Shown: positions 16,605 to 24,306, counted from the stretch's first letter. The stretch: 41,269 nt of DNA from an uncultured Mediterraneibacter sp. (GCA_944381935.1 CALWMN010000023.1:1-41269); one strand, 5' to 3'. Program-made: numbers and translations. Notes: generated from the sequence alone by a model not told the origin.

Positions 16605-17816
16605 TTAAAAAATACCGTCATTTTCTGATGAAACGGCGGTATCTATCCTATCCTCTGGCTTTGATTTTTCCAGCAGTAATAAATGCTTATGTTTTTCCTT
16701 TAGCTCCGTATTGTCCAGCATATCACGGAGTATGGTGGTATTATTCTGTTTGTCCAGTTCCTCAACCATTTTCAGTGTCGGGGCGACTTGTCTGTGTAGC
16801 CAGTTTAACGCCTTTTGCAGAGTGAACGGCTCCGGCTGTGTGGTCAGCTTTATCTTTTCTCTGTGTTCGCCAATAAACCACGCCCAGTCTGCATTTAATT
16901 TCCACTTGCTCTTAGGCTTGCCGTCCTCACGGTCAACAAAGCGGACATAATAATTGATGATAGAAAAGGCGGTGCGCTCCACATCATAATAGGTCAGCAT
17001 ATCCGCAACGGCATGATAGGCTCGTTCATTCTTCAGACGTATCTCGAAACGGTTCTTGATTTCTGCCGTTTCCATGTCTGTACCGTTCTTGTGGTACTGT
17101 TCATGGTCTTTTTCATATAGACAGAAATACAGTTCGCTTTTTGTAGACCCGATATAGAGGGTATTTCCTGTGCTCTCTGGAATATCATCACCATTTTTCT
17201 GTGTACCTTTGTAGCCTTTCTCCCCACGGAAACGGGAGACAGCTTCGCCACGTTCCCATTTTTCAATCAGTTTTGGAATATTTAAGATACCCACACGGTC
17301 ATTGACGGCAAGGTCAAGACGCTTCACCACACCGCCGGCAGTCAGACAGTCCAGCATAAAATCATACCAGCTTTGCTCCTGCGCCAGCAGATAGCTTTCC
17401 ATTTGACGACAACCTTTCCCTTTCATTTCCATAAGAACACCCAGCACTTCAGTGTGGGAAACCATGACCTGAATATCGCCCAAAAGATAGCTTTCCTCAT
17501 AGCCGTATTTCCCATAGTCCTCATGGAGAAAATATTTCTCTTTAAGGTGCATAACTCTTTGTATCACGGTCAATGCGTCCGTAGTGGGGAAACGCACTCT
17601 GAAATAATCAATGAGCAGGAATAGCGGTTCTTCTGGATTGAAGCGTTCTATCTGCTTCTGGATTTCCTCCTTTAAGGCTTCTGTGAGCTGTGTCTTACCG
17701 TTTTCAATGCGGTTATAGTATTCACGGCTGATACCGCAGGCAACCGCTAGTCTTGACTGTGATACGCCGTAGCGTTCACGCTTTTCTTTCAGTTCTTGTA
17801 TAAAAACATTATTCAT
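16605..17816 (-). CDS. MOBT relaxase / rolling-circle replication initiator (Tn916 Orf20-like)
   Basis: 403 residues. A Cro/C1-type HTH at about residues 5-60 (KRERYGVSQSRLAVACGISREYYNRIENGK) is followed by a Rep_trans-type initiator domain with KRLDLAVNDR (about 163-172), TLYIGSTKSELYFCLYEKD and FEIRLKNERAYHAVADML. This architecture is that of Orf20 of Tn916 and NicK of ICEBs1, which nick oriT and also start rolling-circle replication of the excised circle. The oriT-like region lies directly upstream, as in those elements. Confidence 0.88.
   Translation of the reverse strand: MNNVFIQELKEKRERYGVSQSRLAVACGISREYYNRIENGKTQLTEALKEEIQKQIERFNPEEPLFLLIDYFRVRFPTTDALTVIQRVMHLKEKYFLHEDYGKYGYEESYLLGDIQVMVSHTEVLGVLMEMKGKGCRQMESYLLAQEQSWYDFMLDCLTAGGVVKRLDLAVNDRVGILNIPKLIEKWERGEAVSRFRGEKGYKGTQKNGDDIPESTGNTLYIGSTKSELYFCLYEKDHEQYHKNGTDMETAEIKNRFEIRLKNERAYHAVADMLTYYDVERTAFSIINYYVRFVDREDGKPKSKWKLNADWAWFIGEHREKIKLTTQPEPFTLQKALNWLHRQVAPTLKMVEELDKQNNTTILRDMLDNTELKEKHKHLLLLEKSKPEDRIDTAVSSENDGIF
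16607..16641 (-). terminator. terminator overlapping the relaxase 3' end
   Basis: TACCG (16613-16617) pairs with CGGTA (16637-16641), with a longer imperfect inner stem. On the - strand it is followed by TTTTTTAATTT, across the stop codon region. Confidence 0.5.
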
Positions 17817-17989
17817 AAATCACTCATCCTTTCGTCTCGTTGCATGAAAAAAGGACAGTCAATATAAAATCAACTGTCCTCAGATATGCAGTATTCAGTT
17901 TATATGGTAAAGCAGGCGCATTTTAAATCACACTTTGGAAATGCTGTTACAGCGCATAAACAAAGGATTTTTACGCCTTGCGGAATATA

Positions 17990-18150
17990 GTTTCCAGTTA
18001 CTTGTGCCCCCCTTGTTAGATAACGGGGGCTTTATGGCTCGCTGACGCTCGCCCCACCGTCAGAGTGAACCAGCCGTTTGCCAGCAAAGCTGGCATGGCT
18101 TGATGTCTTACGACCGCCACCACGTCTGGATCACTCCGGCGGTGTAGCCT
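17990..18150. other. candidate origin of transfer (oriT)
   Basis: The 343-bp gap upstream of the relaxase holds a chain of inverted repeats. C6 at 18007-18012 and G5 at 18025-18029 flank GTTAGATAAC (18015-18024, a GTTA/TAAC inner pair); TGCCAGC/GCTGGCA lies at 18079-18095; ACCGCC/GGCGGT at 18113-18143. The oriT of MOBT elements is found upstream of the relaxase gene and, from memory of ICEBs1, includes a C-run/G-run inverted repeat around the nick site. The exact nick position is not deducible. Confidence 0.55.
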
Positions 18151-18159
18151 TTTATAAAA

Positions 18160-18396
18160 CTATTTTATCTTGATTTCAAACTTCAAGATTGCCTTTAGCA
18201 TGGCGGTGTGAATATCTCCTTTCCATTCTTCATCCACTCTCATAATAACCTTTCCGTTTTCGTGGTAAAACGGACGTAAACAAAGCTTTGATATATAAGC
18301 GTCATAAAATTTCAGGATTTTATCAATAGCAGCTTTATCGCCACTAGACGCTTTACAGATAAGTTCAAAAGAAGGATATCCATAATTCTTTTTCAT
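18160..18396 (-). CDS. HTH_16-type small protein (Tn916 Orf8-like)
   Basis: 78 residues, beginning MKKNYGYPSFELICKASSGDKAAIDKILKFYDAYISKLC, the pattern of the helix-turn-helix_16 family that accompanies the Orf7-type sigma factor in Tn916-related elements. It follows the sigma gene by 6 bp. Probably involved in control of element genes; the mechanism is not established. Confidence 0.8.
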   Translation of the reverse strand: MKKNYGYPSFELICKASSGDKAAIDKILKFYDAYISKLCLRPFYHENGKVIMRVDEEWKGDIHTAMLKAILKFEIKIK

Positions 18397-18402
18397 TCAT
18401 AG

Positions 18403-18813
18403 CTAACCCATATCTTTCAGTAAAGTTTTCATTTTTTCCAGACCTTTGTTCCTTGTATATCCAACAGCAGAACGGGAGATATGATAGAGTCTTGAGATTT
18501 CTCTATCGTTCATATCACGGAAATAGTAAAGGAGTATGAAATCCCTTTGTCTTTCCGATAATTCTCTTAACGCAATAGCGATTTTTTCGTCATTAACATG
18601 GACAACAAAGTGCTGTACACAAAACTCTGTCATGTCGTAGAGATAAGTATCAACTGTACCTTGTTCGTACAAAGGTGTTGCACTCATTTCACTAAACAGT
18701 ACTTCATACTTTGAGCGTCTGATAAGTTGTTTTCTTTTCTGTTTCAGAGTGCCTTTTATGGTTGCCATTATTAAGGCGTTGAATTGTAATCTGACAATCT
18801 CTTTAAAGGACAT
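18403..18813 (-). CDS. sigma-70-like factor (Tn916 Orf7-like)
   Basis: 136 residues. The C-terminal half is a sigma region 4: LRELSERQRDFILLYYFRDMNDREISRLYHISRSAVGYTRNKGLEKMK (about residues 83-130), with the HTH at ISRLYHISRSAVGYTRNKG. The N-terminal half is a reduced region-2-like segment. In Tn916-type elements this protein pairs with the following HTH gene. Located at the end of the ABC cassette, 16 bp after the permease. Confidence 0.82.
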   Translation of the reverse strand: MSFKEIVRLQFNALIMATIKGTLKQKRKQLIRRSKYEVLFSEMSATPLYEQGTVDTYLYDMTEFCVQHFVVHVNDEKIAIALRELSERQRDFILLYYFRDMNDREISRLYHISRSAVGYTRNKGLEKMKTLLKDMG

Positions 18814-18829
18814 GGCTTCATGATTTTAC

Positions 18830-19489
18830 CTAATATTCTTTTGCTTGAAAAACACAACGTGATAGAAAATAAGAACATACAAAAGCCACAACTGTAATTC
18901 CCACAATAGCCAGCAGACTTATATAGTATGTCGTATCAGATACCCCGTTATCACTAACTAATATATTTATCAGTATACTGATACCAGCAATAATAACAAC
19001 TGAAATAGCCAGGCTGATTATTGCTATTATCTCAATTTTTTCAGCTCCCAGATAATAATATAATGGATAAAAAATTGCCCCGATAAAAATTGCCAGGACA
19101 CCTCCGCCTAAAACAAGCGTAACAGCATCACGAAATCCATAATAAAAATATTGATTGCCATGAATAATTACGGTAAGAAGCATAAAAAAAGCTACAATTA
19201 CAATACTAACTGCACACCAGCATAGATGACTGATATAATAGCTTTGAACAATATTTTTTCGCTTGACAGGTAATGATATTTTATACTTATACCATTTGGA
19301 CAGACTTTCTTTTCTCAAACACAACACGACTAATATAGATAATATAGGAGAAAGAGCCAGAGAAAAGATACTCAGCAAAGAGGAATTTCCAGTAACAGAA
19401 ACTACAACACCAAAAATAACGGCAAGCGGAAATAAAATCTTCATATTCTCTTTCACTACCATAAAATTGTTTTTTAAAAGACCTTTCAT
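18830..19489 (-). CDS. ABC-2-type permease of the GntR-linked transporter
   Basis: 219 residues and about six hydrophobic helices, with a basic cytoplasmic start (MKGLLKNNFMVVKENMKI). It fits the small ABC2_membrane family partnered with YtrB-like ATPases. Its start overlaps the ATPase stop by 4 bp (ATGA). It probably forms a two-subunit exporter or envelope-stress transporter; the substrate is unknown. Confidence 0.8.
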   Translation of the reverse strand: MKGLLKNNFMVVKENMKILFPLAVIFGVVVSVTGNSSLLSIFSLALSPILSILVVLCLRKESLSKWYKYKISLPVKRKNIVQSYYISHLCWCAVSIVIVAFFMLLTVIIHGNQYFYYGFRDAVTLVLGGGVLAIFIGAIFYPLYYYLGAEKIEIIAIISLAISVVIIAGISILINILVSDNGVSDTTYYISLLAIVGITVVAFVCSYFLSRCVFQAKEY

Positions 19490-20352
19490 ACTGTTTCCCC
19501 CTTTACTAAAAGCAACATGATTTCGTCAACGGTTGTATGGTCAGTAACAACTTTGGGATATTTTTTCCGAGCTTTTTTTATATCGGAAACCAAAACATCT
19601 ATCTGATAATCCTTTTTACGATAAGCGACAATATCCCCTTTGTCCAAGGTTGAAAAATTCTTTTCTGTACATCGTAAAACAGCATAGTTGTAAATAAGGT
19701 TATCTTTTGTTTCTGTCAAAATAATCTTTCCTCTGTGGATAAATGTAATGTAATCTGCAATTCGTTCTAAATCGCTGGTAATATGCGACGACAACAATAT
19801 GGAGTGATTTTCATTTTCAACAAAATCCAAAAAAATATCTAAAATTTCTTCACGCATTACGGGGTCTAATCCACTGGTCGCTTCATCCAAAACAAGTAAT
19901 TTAGGATGATGAGACAGTGCGACTGCAATAGCCAGTTTCATAGTCATTCCCTTAGAATATTTTGCAAGTTTCTGGCTGGGCTTCAAATGAAATTTCTCCA
20001 GATATTCATAAAACAACGGCGTATCCCACTGCTTATAAATGCCTGCCATAATATTGGAAAGCTGGATTGCCGTTAAATAATTCGGGAAATTATCGCCGTC
20101 ATATACAACACCTATATCTTCCCTGACAGATACATCATCGTCGTTCATTTCTTTCCCAAAAATCTCTATTATTCCATGTTCCTTTTTCAGCGTGTTCAGA
20201 ATACAGCCTATAGTTGTTGTTTTTCCGGCACCATTTTCGCCAACAAAACCCATAACAGTTCCCTTTGGTAAAGCAAATGAAATATTGTCTAAAGCAAAAT
20301 CTGACCCTTTATACTGTTTACATACCTCTTGCAGTTTTAAAGCATAATTCAT
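19486..20352 (-). CDS. ABC ATPase, YtrB-like
   Basis: 288 residues from MNYALKLQEVCKQYKG. Walker A GENGAGKTTTIG, signature YSKGMTMKLAIAVAL, Walker B LLVLDEATSGLDP and SSHITSDLERIADYI are intact, followed by a C-terminal ~70-residue tail. The start at 20352 is set by GGAGGA in the end of gntR; the longer frame to 20421 runs inside gntR. Family members with a YtrA regulator are linked to cell-wall antibiotic or peptide stress. Confidence 0.88.
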   Translation of the reverse strand: MNYALKLQEVCKQYKGSDFALDNISFALPKGTVMGFVGENGAGKTTTIGCILNTLKKEHGIIEIFGKEMNDDDVSVREDIGVVYDGDNFPNYLTAIQLSNIMAGIYKQWDTPLFYEYLEKFHLKPSQKLAKYSKGMTMKLAIAVALSHHPKLLVLDEATSGLDPVMREEILDIFLDFVENENHSILLSSHITSDLERIADYITFIHRGKIILTETKDNLIYNYAVLRCTEKNFSTLDKGDIVAYRKKDYQIDVLVSDIKKARKKYPKVVTDHTTVDEIMLLLVKGETV

Positions 20353-20353
20353 A

Positions 20354-20731
20354 TTATTCGTCCTCCATATAGAATAGTGTAAGTATTTCCTGCAATTTAG
20401 AAAGCGGAATATTATTTGCACGTCCTATGTCTGCGGCAATCTGTAGATGTTCTTCTGCAATACGTTGTTGCTCTTCTTGATAAAATTCTTTATTTTGAGC
20501 AGATACAAAACTCCCTCTTCCTATTGCGGTTTCAATAAATCCGTCACGTTGCAAATCTTCATAAGCCTTTTGGACGGTGATAACACTTACATGAAGCGAT
20601 TTTGCTAAAGAACGCATTGAAGGAAGGCTTTCCCCGGCTTTTAATTCTTCGCTCATTATCATTGCCTTAATTTGAGAAGTTATTTGTTCATATATTGGTT
20701 TGTCAGCATTATTACTAATGATAATGTCCAC
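20354..20731 (-). CDS. GntR-family regulator, YtrA subfamily
   Basis: 125 residues. A winged-helix DNA-binding domain with PIYEQITSQIKAMIMSEELKAGESLPSMRSLAKSLHVSVITVQKAYEDLQRDGFIETAIGRGSFV is followed by a short ~45-residue helical tail, the YtrA layout. The GTG start at 20731 follows AAAGGAGGA; an in-frame TTG start at 20749 would lie before the ribosome site. It heads the cassette and probably represses it through the palindrome just upstream. Confidence 0.88.
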   Translation of the reverse strand: MDIIISNNADKPIYEQITSQIKAMIMSEELKAGESLPSMRSLAKSLHVSVITVQKAYEDLQRDGFIETAIGRGSFVSAQNKEFYQEEQQRIAEEHLQIAADIGRANNIPLSKLQEILTLFYMEDE

Positions 20732-20750
20732 AATTCGTCCTCCTTTCAAA

Positions 20751-20798
20751 TGTACTTAATGTATAAGTACATTTTATACATTTGTTTAACTTTGTCAA
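20751..20798 (-). promoter_or_regulatory. promoter and operator of the GntR/ABC cassette
   Basis: On the - strand TTGACA (20793-20798), a 16-bp spacer and TAAAAT (20771-20776). A perfect palindrome TGTACTTA-N5-TAAGTACA (20751-20771) covers the expected transcription start, a standard place for a GntR repressor to act. Confidence 0.75.
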
Positions 20799-20840
20799 GA
20801 AGAAACTATATTTTTCTTCACTTTATTTGTTTGCATAAAA

Positions 20841-20893
20841 AAGACCTATCAAGAGTTTGTTACAAAATGATACTTACACTCTTAATAGGACTT
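20841..20893. terminator. orphan hairpin, possible terminator
   Basis: AAGACCTATCAAGAGT (20841-20856) pairs, with a few mismatches, with ACTCTTAATAGGACTT (20878-20893). On the - strand it is followed by CTTTTTTATGC. No gene now ends here; a gene to its right may have been removed. Confidence 0.5.
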
Positions 20894-20924
20894 CTTTAGC
20901 TTTGGAAATTTTCTACAAAAAAAT

Positions 20925-20950
20925 AATCAACTTAGTTTCCTAAGTTGATT
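20925..20950. repeat. hairpin direct repeat, left of the IS
   Basis: A 26-bp sequence able to form a 9-bp or longer stem (TCAACTTAG/CTAAGTTGA) around TTTC. An identical copy in the same orientation follows the IS at 22647-22672, so it is read as a duplicated target. Confidence 0.8.
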
Positions 20951-22646
20951 CAGACTGTAGACAAAGTTGGTGCTGAAGCCTAGCTCCAGCACCACTCTTT
21001 TTGCCAAAATACCAACTCCCATATTTTTTTATAAAGGATAAAAAAGAATCCTGATTTTTTGTTCTTCCTTTCCCTTACATCCAGAATCTTTGCCAGCTTT
21101 TTCAGGTTCATACACGCAAAGGTCAGCCCGGCTTTCATTCTCATTCGAGCGTTTCCGATATATTGTGTGTATCGAAATCCATGCTGTTCTTTTGCACTTC
21201 CGAACACTCTCTCAATGGTTTCTTTTCTCAACATATAAATCTCTTTGTTCCCGATAGTATAGCGGATATCCTCACTGGCTTCCAGATACTCTTCCCAAAT
21301 GTGGCGGGAGATTGTTTTTTCATGCTCTTTGCTTTCTGTACATTTGGAAAGATAAGGACAGTTTTTACAGATGTTTTTATCACTTTTGTATTCTTTATAG
21401 CCATCCCTGTTTGTTGTCCGATAAGTAAGGATCTGATCCGCTGGACAGATATAACAGTCATAGTATTCATCATAGACATACTCATATTTCTTGAAGAATC
21501 CATTTTTGGTCATCGGCCTTTTATATGGAAACAGGGGCTGTATCCCGTCTTTTAACAATTCTCGCGCTATTGCTGGAGTCTTATATCCGGCATCCAATAC
21601 CATCCTTTCCATATCCAGGTCTTTCAACTTGTCGTACAAAGGCCTCCATGTCCTGCTGTCATGTTCATTCCCTGGATGCACAGTATAACCTAAGATCCAC
21701 CCGTGCTTGTCACATGCAGTCTCTATGCTGTATGCAAAAACATGTTTATGTTCGCCTTTTCGGAACCAGCCGCTTTCCGGATCTGAAGTACTGCATTTTT
21801 GCGTTTTGGCTCCTTCCGGGATTTCGTCTGAAGAACCGCTTTCACCAGAAGTGCCGTCGCCCGCTGTGGGAGGTGTATTCGAATCATCCTTTTTTTCTTT
21901 TAAAGGTTTCTTTCCGTGATTTTTACGGTCTTCATTGATTTCTTTTTTTAACTCCTCCTCATACCATAGAGCTTCTTGAGATGCGATCCTCTTTCGCATC
22001 TTTTTGCCGTTCGCACAGGCTTTTACATGGGTAGAATCCACAAACACAGTAGATGTATCTACCAGATGAAACTTCATACATTGTTCGAGGATATGGGAAA
22101 AGATCTGTTCAAACAGATCCGTATCCTTAAAACGGCGGGTATAGTTTTTCCCAAAAGTAGAAAAGTGAGGAACCGGATCCAGCATATCCAGACCGAGAAA
22201 CCAACGATAAGCTACGTTCACTTCGATTTCTTTTATCGTCTGGCGCATACTTTTAATCCCATAGAGATACTGGATAAAAGGGATTTTGATCAGCATCACC
22301 GGATCCATGCTCGGTCTTCCGTTATCCGCACAATACTTGTCTTCTACAAGATCGTAAATAAAGTTCCAGTCAATTGCCCGGTCAATCTTTCGGAGCATAT
22401 GATCCTTTGGTACCATGTCATCCATGCTGAACATCATCATTTGTTCTCTTTTTTTATCGGCATCTCTTGTCATCATAAGCGGAACCTCCTTATAGGATAA
22501 TTATACCATGTGCAGGGAACGCACCGCTTAACTTTAGAGTTGATAAGCAGGGAAATTTTCTTGATAAAAACCGGAAGAATCATTGAAATGTTGATAACTG
22601 CAATAGAAAAGCCCCGGTGTAAACCGGGGACTTTGTCTACAGTCTG
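20951..22646 (-). mobile_element. IS1182-family insertion sequence
   Basis: 1,696 bp bounded by perfect 17-bp inverted repeats (CAGACTGTAGACAAAGT at 20951-20967; its complement at 22630-22646) and holding one full-length transposase gene. A subterminal hairpin (CCCCGG/CCGGGG at 22612-22629) lies inside the right end. It appears intact and possibly active. Confidence 0.85.
20980..22476 (-). CDS. IS1182-family DDE transposase
   Basis: 498 residues. The N-terminal domain is DMVPKDHMLRKIDRAIDWNFIYDLVEDKYCADNGRPSMDPVMLIKI. The DDE core begins at FVDSTHVKACAN, continues through MVLDAGYKTPAIAREL, and ends with an ERVFGSAKEQHGFRYTQYIG-type block carrying the Glu. A Cys cluster at about 365-390 (CYICP, CKNCPYLSKC) is usual in this family. 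The frame is uninterrupted. AAGGAGG precedes the tandem ATGs at 22476/22473. Confidence 0.9.
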   Translation of the reverse strand: MMTRDADKKREQMMMFSMDDMVPKDHMLRKIDRAIDWNFIYDLVEDKYCADNGRPSMDPVMLIKIPFIQYLYGIKSMRQTIKEIEVNVAYRWFLGLDMLDPVPHFSTFGKNYTRRFKDTDLFEQIFSHILEQCMKFHLVDTSTVFVDSTHVKACANGKKMRKRIASQEALWYEEELKKEINEDRKNHGKKPLKEKKDDSNTPPTAGDGTSGESGSSDEIPEGAKTQKCSTSDPESGWFRKGEHKHVFAYSIETACDKHGWILGYTVHPGNEHDSRTWRPLYDKLKDLDMERMVLDAGYKTPAIARELLKDGIQPLFPYKRPMTKNGFFKKYEYVYDEYYDCYICPADQILTYRTTNRDGYKEYKSDKNICKNCPYLSKCTESKEHEKTISRHIWEEYLEASEDIRYTIGNKEIYMLRKETIERVFGSAKEQHGFRYTQYIGNARMRMKAGLTFACMNLKKLAKILDVRERKNKKSGFFFILYKKIWELVFWQKEWCWS

Positions 22647-22672
22647 AATCAACTTAGTTTCCTAAGTTGATT
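22647..22672. repeat. hairpin direct repeat, right of the IS
   Basis: Identical in sequence and orientation to 20925-20950. Its last bases form the beginning of the first right arm-type repeat. Confidence 0.8.
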
Positions 22673-22708
22673 ACTTCTGATTACCTTTTTGATTACCTTC
22701 CGATTACC
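22668..22708 (+). repeat. right integrase arm-type repeats
   Basis: TGATTAC at 22668, 22678 and 22690, and CGATTACC at 22701, spaced 10, 12 and 11 bp. The array ends 56 bp before the right attachment repeat and has the same orientation as the left set. Confidence 0.65.
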
Positions 22709-22764
22709 AAAAATGGAGAGAGTTCAAAAAACCTCCTTTCTACAAGGCTTTTCTCACTCTTTAG

Positions 22765-22786
22765 AGCAGGGGATGAGAGAATCGAA
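22765..22786 (-). repeat. right attachment site within tRNA-Trp
   Basis: 22-bp copy of 14554-14575, forming the 3' end of the intact tRNA-Trp gene plus two bases beyond it. Confidence 0.88.
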
Positions 22787-22837
22787 CTCCCACCAAAGGT
22801 TTTGGAGACCCCTATCATACCATTTGACCAATCCCCT
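22767..22837 (-). tRNA. tRNA-Trp (CCA)
   Basis: A 71-nt cloverleaf on the - strand. The acceptor is AGGGGAT/ATCCCCT with discriminator G; the D-stem is GTCA/TGAT; the anticodon stem is GGGGT/ACCTT with loop CTCCAAA (anticodon CCA); the T-stem is GGGAG/CTCTC with loop TTCGATT. CCA is not encoded. The 3' end has been supplied by the integrated element. A full-consensus promoter lies upstream. Confidence 0.92.
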
Positions 22838-22871
22838 GTATCGCAGCTTTTCTTACATAAGCCACTTGTTA

Positions 22872-22900
22872 AGTATACTGTGGGAGATGAAATTTGTCAA
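22872..22900 (-). promoter_or_regulatory. tRNA-Trp promoter
   Basis: On the - strand TTGACA (22895-22900), a 17-bp spacer and TATACT (22872-22877), about 35 bp before the tRNA 5' end. Confidence 0.85.
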
Positions 22901-23013
22901 GACTTTTTTCTGGCAGCCGTATATGAAAAAATTTCAATGTTTTAATCTTTTTTTAATTTTTCTCTGATATAGTGATCGCATACAAGAGATAGAATATATG
23001 GAGGGTAAAAAGA

Positions 23014-23310
23014 ATGAAAAAAATATCTAAAAAATCTATCGCAATTATTATAGCAGCAGTTATTGTTATCATTGTGGCAGGGCTTGTGGGGGTAAATATA
23101 ATGAAAGTAACTCCGATAGAAGCACAGCAGATTGCGCTGGACCAGGCAGGCGGCGGTGAGATCGTGGAGAGTGAGGTCAGCAGCGAAGGATTATGGAATG
23201 AGTACAGTTATACTGTAGTGAATGGACAACAGTGGTATAAGATTGACATCGGTGGATTTGGAAACATAGAAGAGATGGAAAGTGGAAGCGGAGACTCCTG
23301 GAGATATTAA
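23014..23310 (+). CDS. membrane-anchored PepSY-domain protein
   Basis: 98 residues. One N-terminal helix (about 8-30) leads into a single PepSY-like module: VTPIEAQQIALDQAGGGEIVESEVSSEG...YSYTVVNGQQWYKIDIGGFGNI. PepSY modules are small extracytoplasmic domains suggested to modulate peptidases or signalling. GGAGGG precedes ATG, and TGATATAGT (22965-22973) is an extended -10-like box. The degV start lies 40 bp after the stop, so the two may be co-transcribed. Confidence 0.75.
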   Translation: MKKISKKSIAIIIAAVIVIIVAGLVGVNIMKVTPIEAQQIALDQAGGGEIVESEVSSEGLWNEYSYTVVNGQQWYKIDIGGFGNIEEMESGSGDSWRY

Positions 23311-23350
23311 TACAGTACAGTCGGCAGGACAACCATACAGGAGGAGTGGC

Positions 23351-24223
23351 ATGGCTGATTATGTAGTGACGACAGATTCTAACTCAGATGTGCTTCCCGG
23401 ATTTATAAAAGAAAACGGGTTGACCATCATTCCGCAGTACTATGCATTTGGGGACACAGTTTACGGGGATGAACTCAATATGAGTCCCCACGATTTTTAT
23501 GAGACGATGAGAAACGGGGAACTGCCGAAATCTATGGCGAACAATCCCGCAGTGATCCGGGAACGTTTCGAGAAGATTTTAAAGAAAGGCAAGGATATTC
23601 TTCATATTGCATTTTCCAGCGCGTTAAGCGGAAGCTGTCATAATGTTATAATGACGGCAAACGAGCTTATGGAAGAATATCCCGGCAGAGAGATCCGGGT
23701 ATTCGATTCTCTGAATGCATCGCTTGGAGAAGGGGTGTCTGTGTACCGTGCAGTAGAGCTGTGGAAAGCGGGAAGGAGCAAGGATGAAGTCTATGATATC
23801 CTGATTCAGGAGCGGGATCATGTAAACGTTTCCTTTACGGTAAATGATTTATATCATTTACAGCGCGGAGGCCGCGTATCTAAAACCACCGCAGTTGTCG
23901 GAAGTCTTGTGAATATTAAGCCGATCCTGACCGTAACGTCGTCGGGAGAACTGAAGCCCGACGGGACAGTAAGGGGAAGGAAGAAATCCCTTAAGACCCT
24001 GGTGTCCAGGATGGAAGAAACCCTGGATCCGGATGCATACGGGAAGGAAAGAATGGTTGCAGTCCTGCATGGCGACTGCCTGGATGAAGCAAAGGCAGTG
24101 GCAGACATGGTAAAAGAACTCGAATTTACTAATGTGATCATCAATGACGTGAGTCCCAGCATCGGGACACATGCCGGTCCGGGGGTTGTGGGTCTTGTAC
24201 ATTATGGAAAGCAAAGGCAGTAG
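23351..24223 (+). CDS. DegV-family fatty-acid-binding protein
   Basis: 290 residues. The N-terminal VVTTDSNSDVLPGFIKENGLTIIPQYYAFGDTVY, the central HIAFSSALSGSCHNVIMTA, the YHLQRGGRVS block and the C-terminal SPSIGTHAGPGVVGLVHYG are all DegV hallmarks. In characterised Gram-positive relatives (FakB) these proteins bind a fatty acid for phosphorylation by FakA; no kinase gene is nearby. ATG 23351 follows AGGAGG; the longer frame to 23282 overlaps the PepSY gene. Confidence 0.9.
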   Translation: MADYVVTTDSNSDVLPGFIKENGLTIIPQYYAFGDTVYGDELNMSPHDFYETMRNGELPKSMANNPAVIRERFEKILKKGKDILHIAFSSALSGSCHNVIMTANELMEEYPGREIRVFDSLNASLGEGVSVYRAVELWKAGRSKDEVYDILIQERDHVNVSFTVNDLYHLQRGGRVSKTTAVVGSLVNIKPILTVTSSGELKPDGTVRGRKKSLKTLVSRMEETLDPDAYGKERMVAVLHGDCLDEAKAVADMVKELEFTNVIINDVSPSIGTHAGPGVVGLVHYGKQRQ

Positions 24224-24277
24224 CGGTTCCGCTGCTGTAAAGGGGAAAAGCAGAGAAATATGTTTATAATAAAGCCG

Positions 24278-24306
24278 TTGGCATAGGAATGACATCATGC
24301 TAGAAT
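24278..24306 (+). promoter_or_regulatory. promoter ahead of a short leader or small RNA
   Basis: TTGGCA (24278-24283), a 17-bp spacer and TAGAAT (24301-24306) preceded by TGC. Transcription would begin near 24313, only about 40 bp before a strong terminator. Confidence 0.6.

Larger units (their letters stand above)
14554..22786. mobile_element. integrative mobilizable element in tRNA-Trp
   Basis: About 8.2 kb between 22-bp direct repeats of the tRNA-Trp 3' end. It carries a tyrosine integrase at the left end, arm-type repeats inside both ends, a MOBT relaxase, an oriT-like region, Tn916-like sigma and HTH genes, and a GntR/ABC cargo cassette; an IS1182-family element sits at the right end. 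There are no type IV secretion, coupling-protein or VirB4 genes, so it would need a helper conjugative element. I see no excisionase gene. Base composition is more AT-rich than the flanks, most clearly over 18.2-20.9 kb. Confidence 0.85.

Noticed and set aside
20925-20950. hairpin as part of the IS inverted repeat
   Set aside because: The loop reads TTTC on the + strand at both ends. As part of an inverted repeat it would read GAAA at one end.
21976-22500. 174-codon + strand ORF in the IS
   Set aside because: Antisense to the intact transposase and without start signals.
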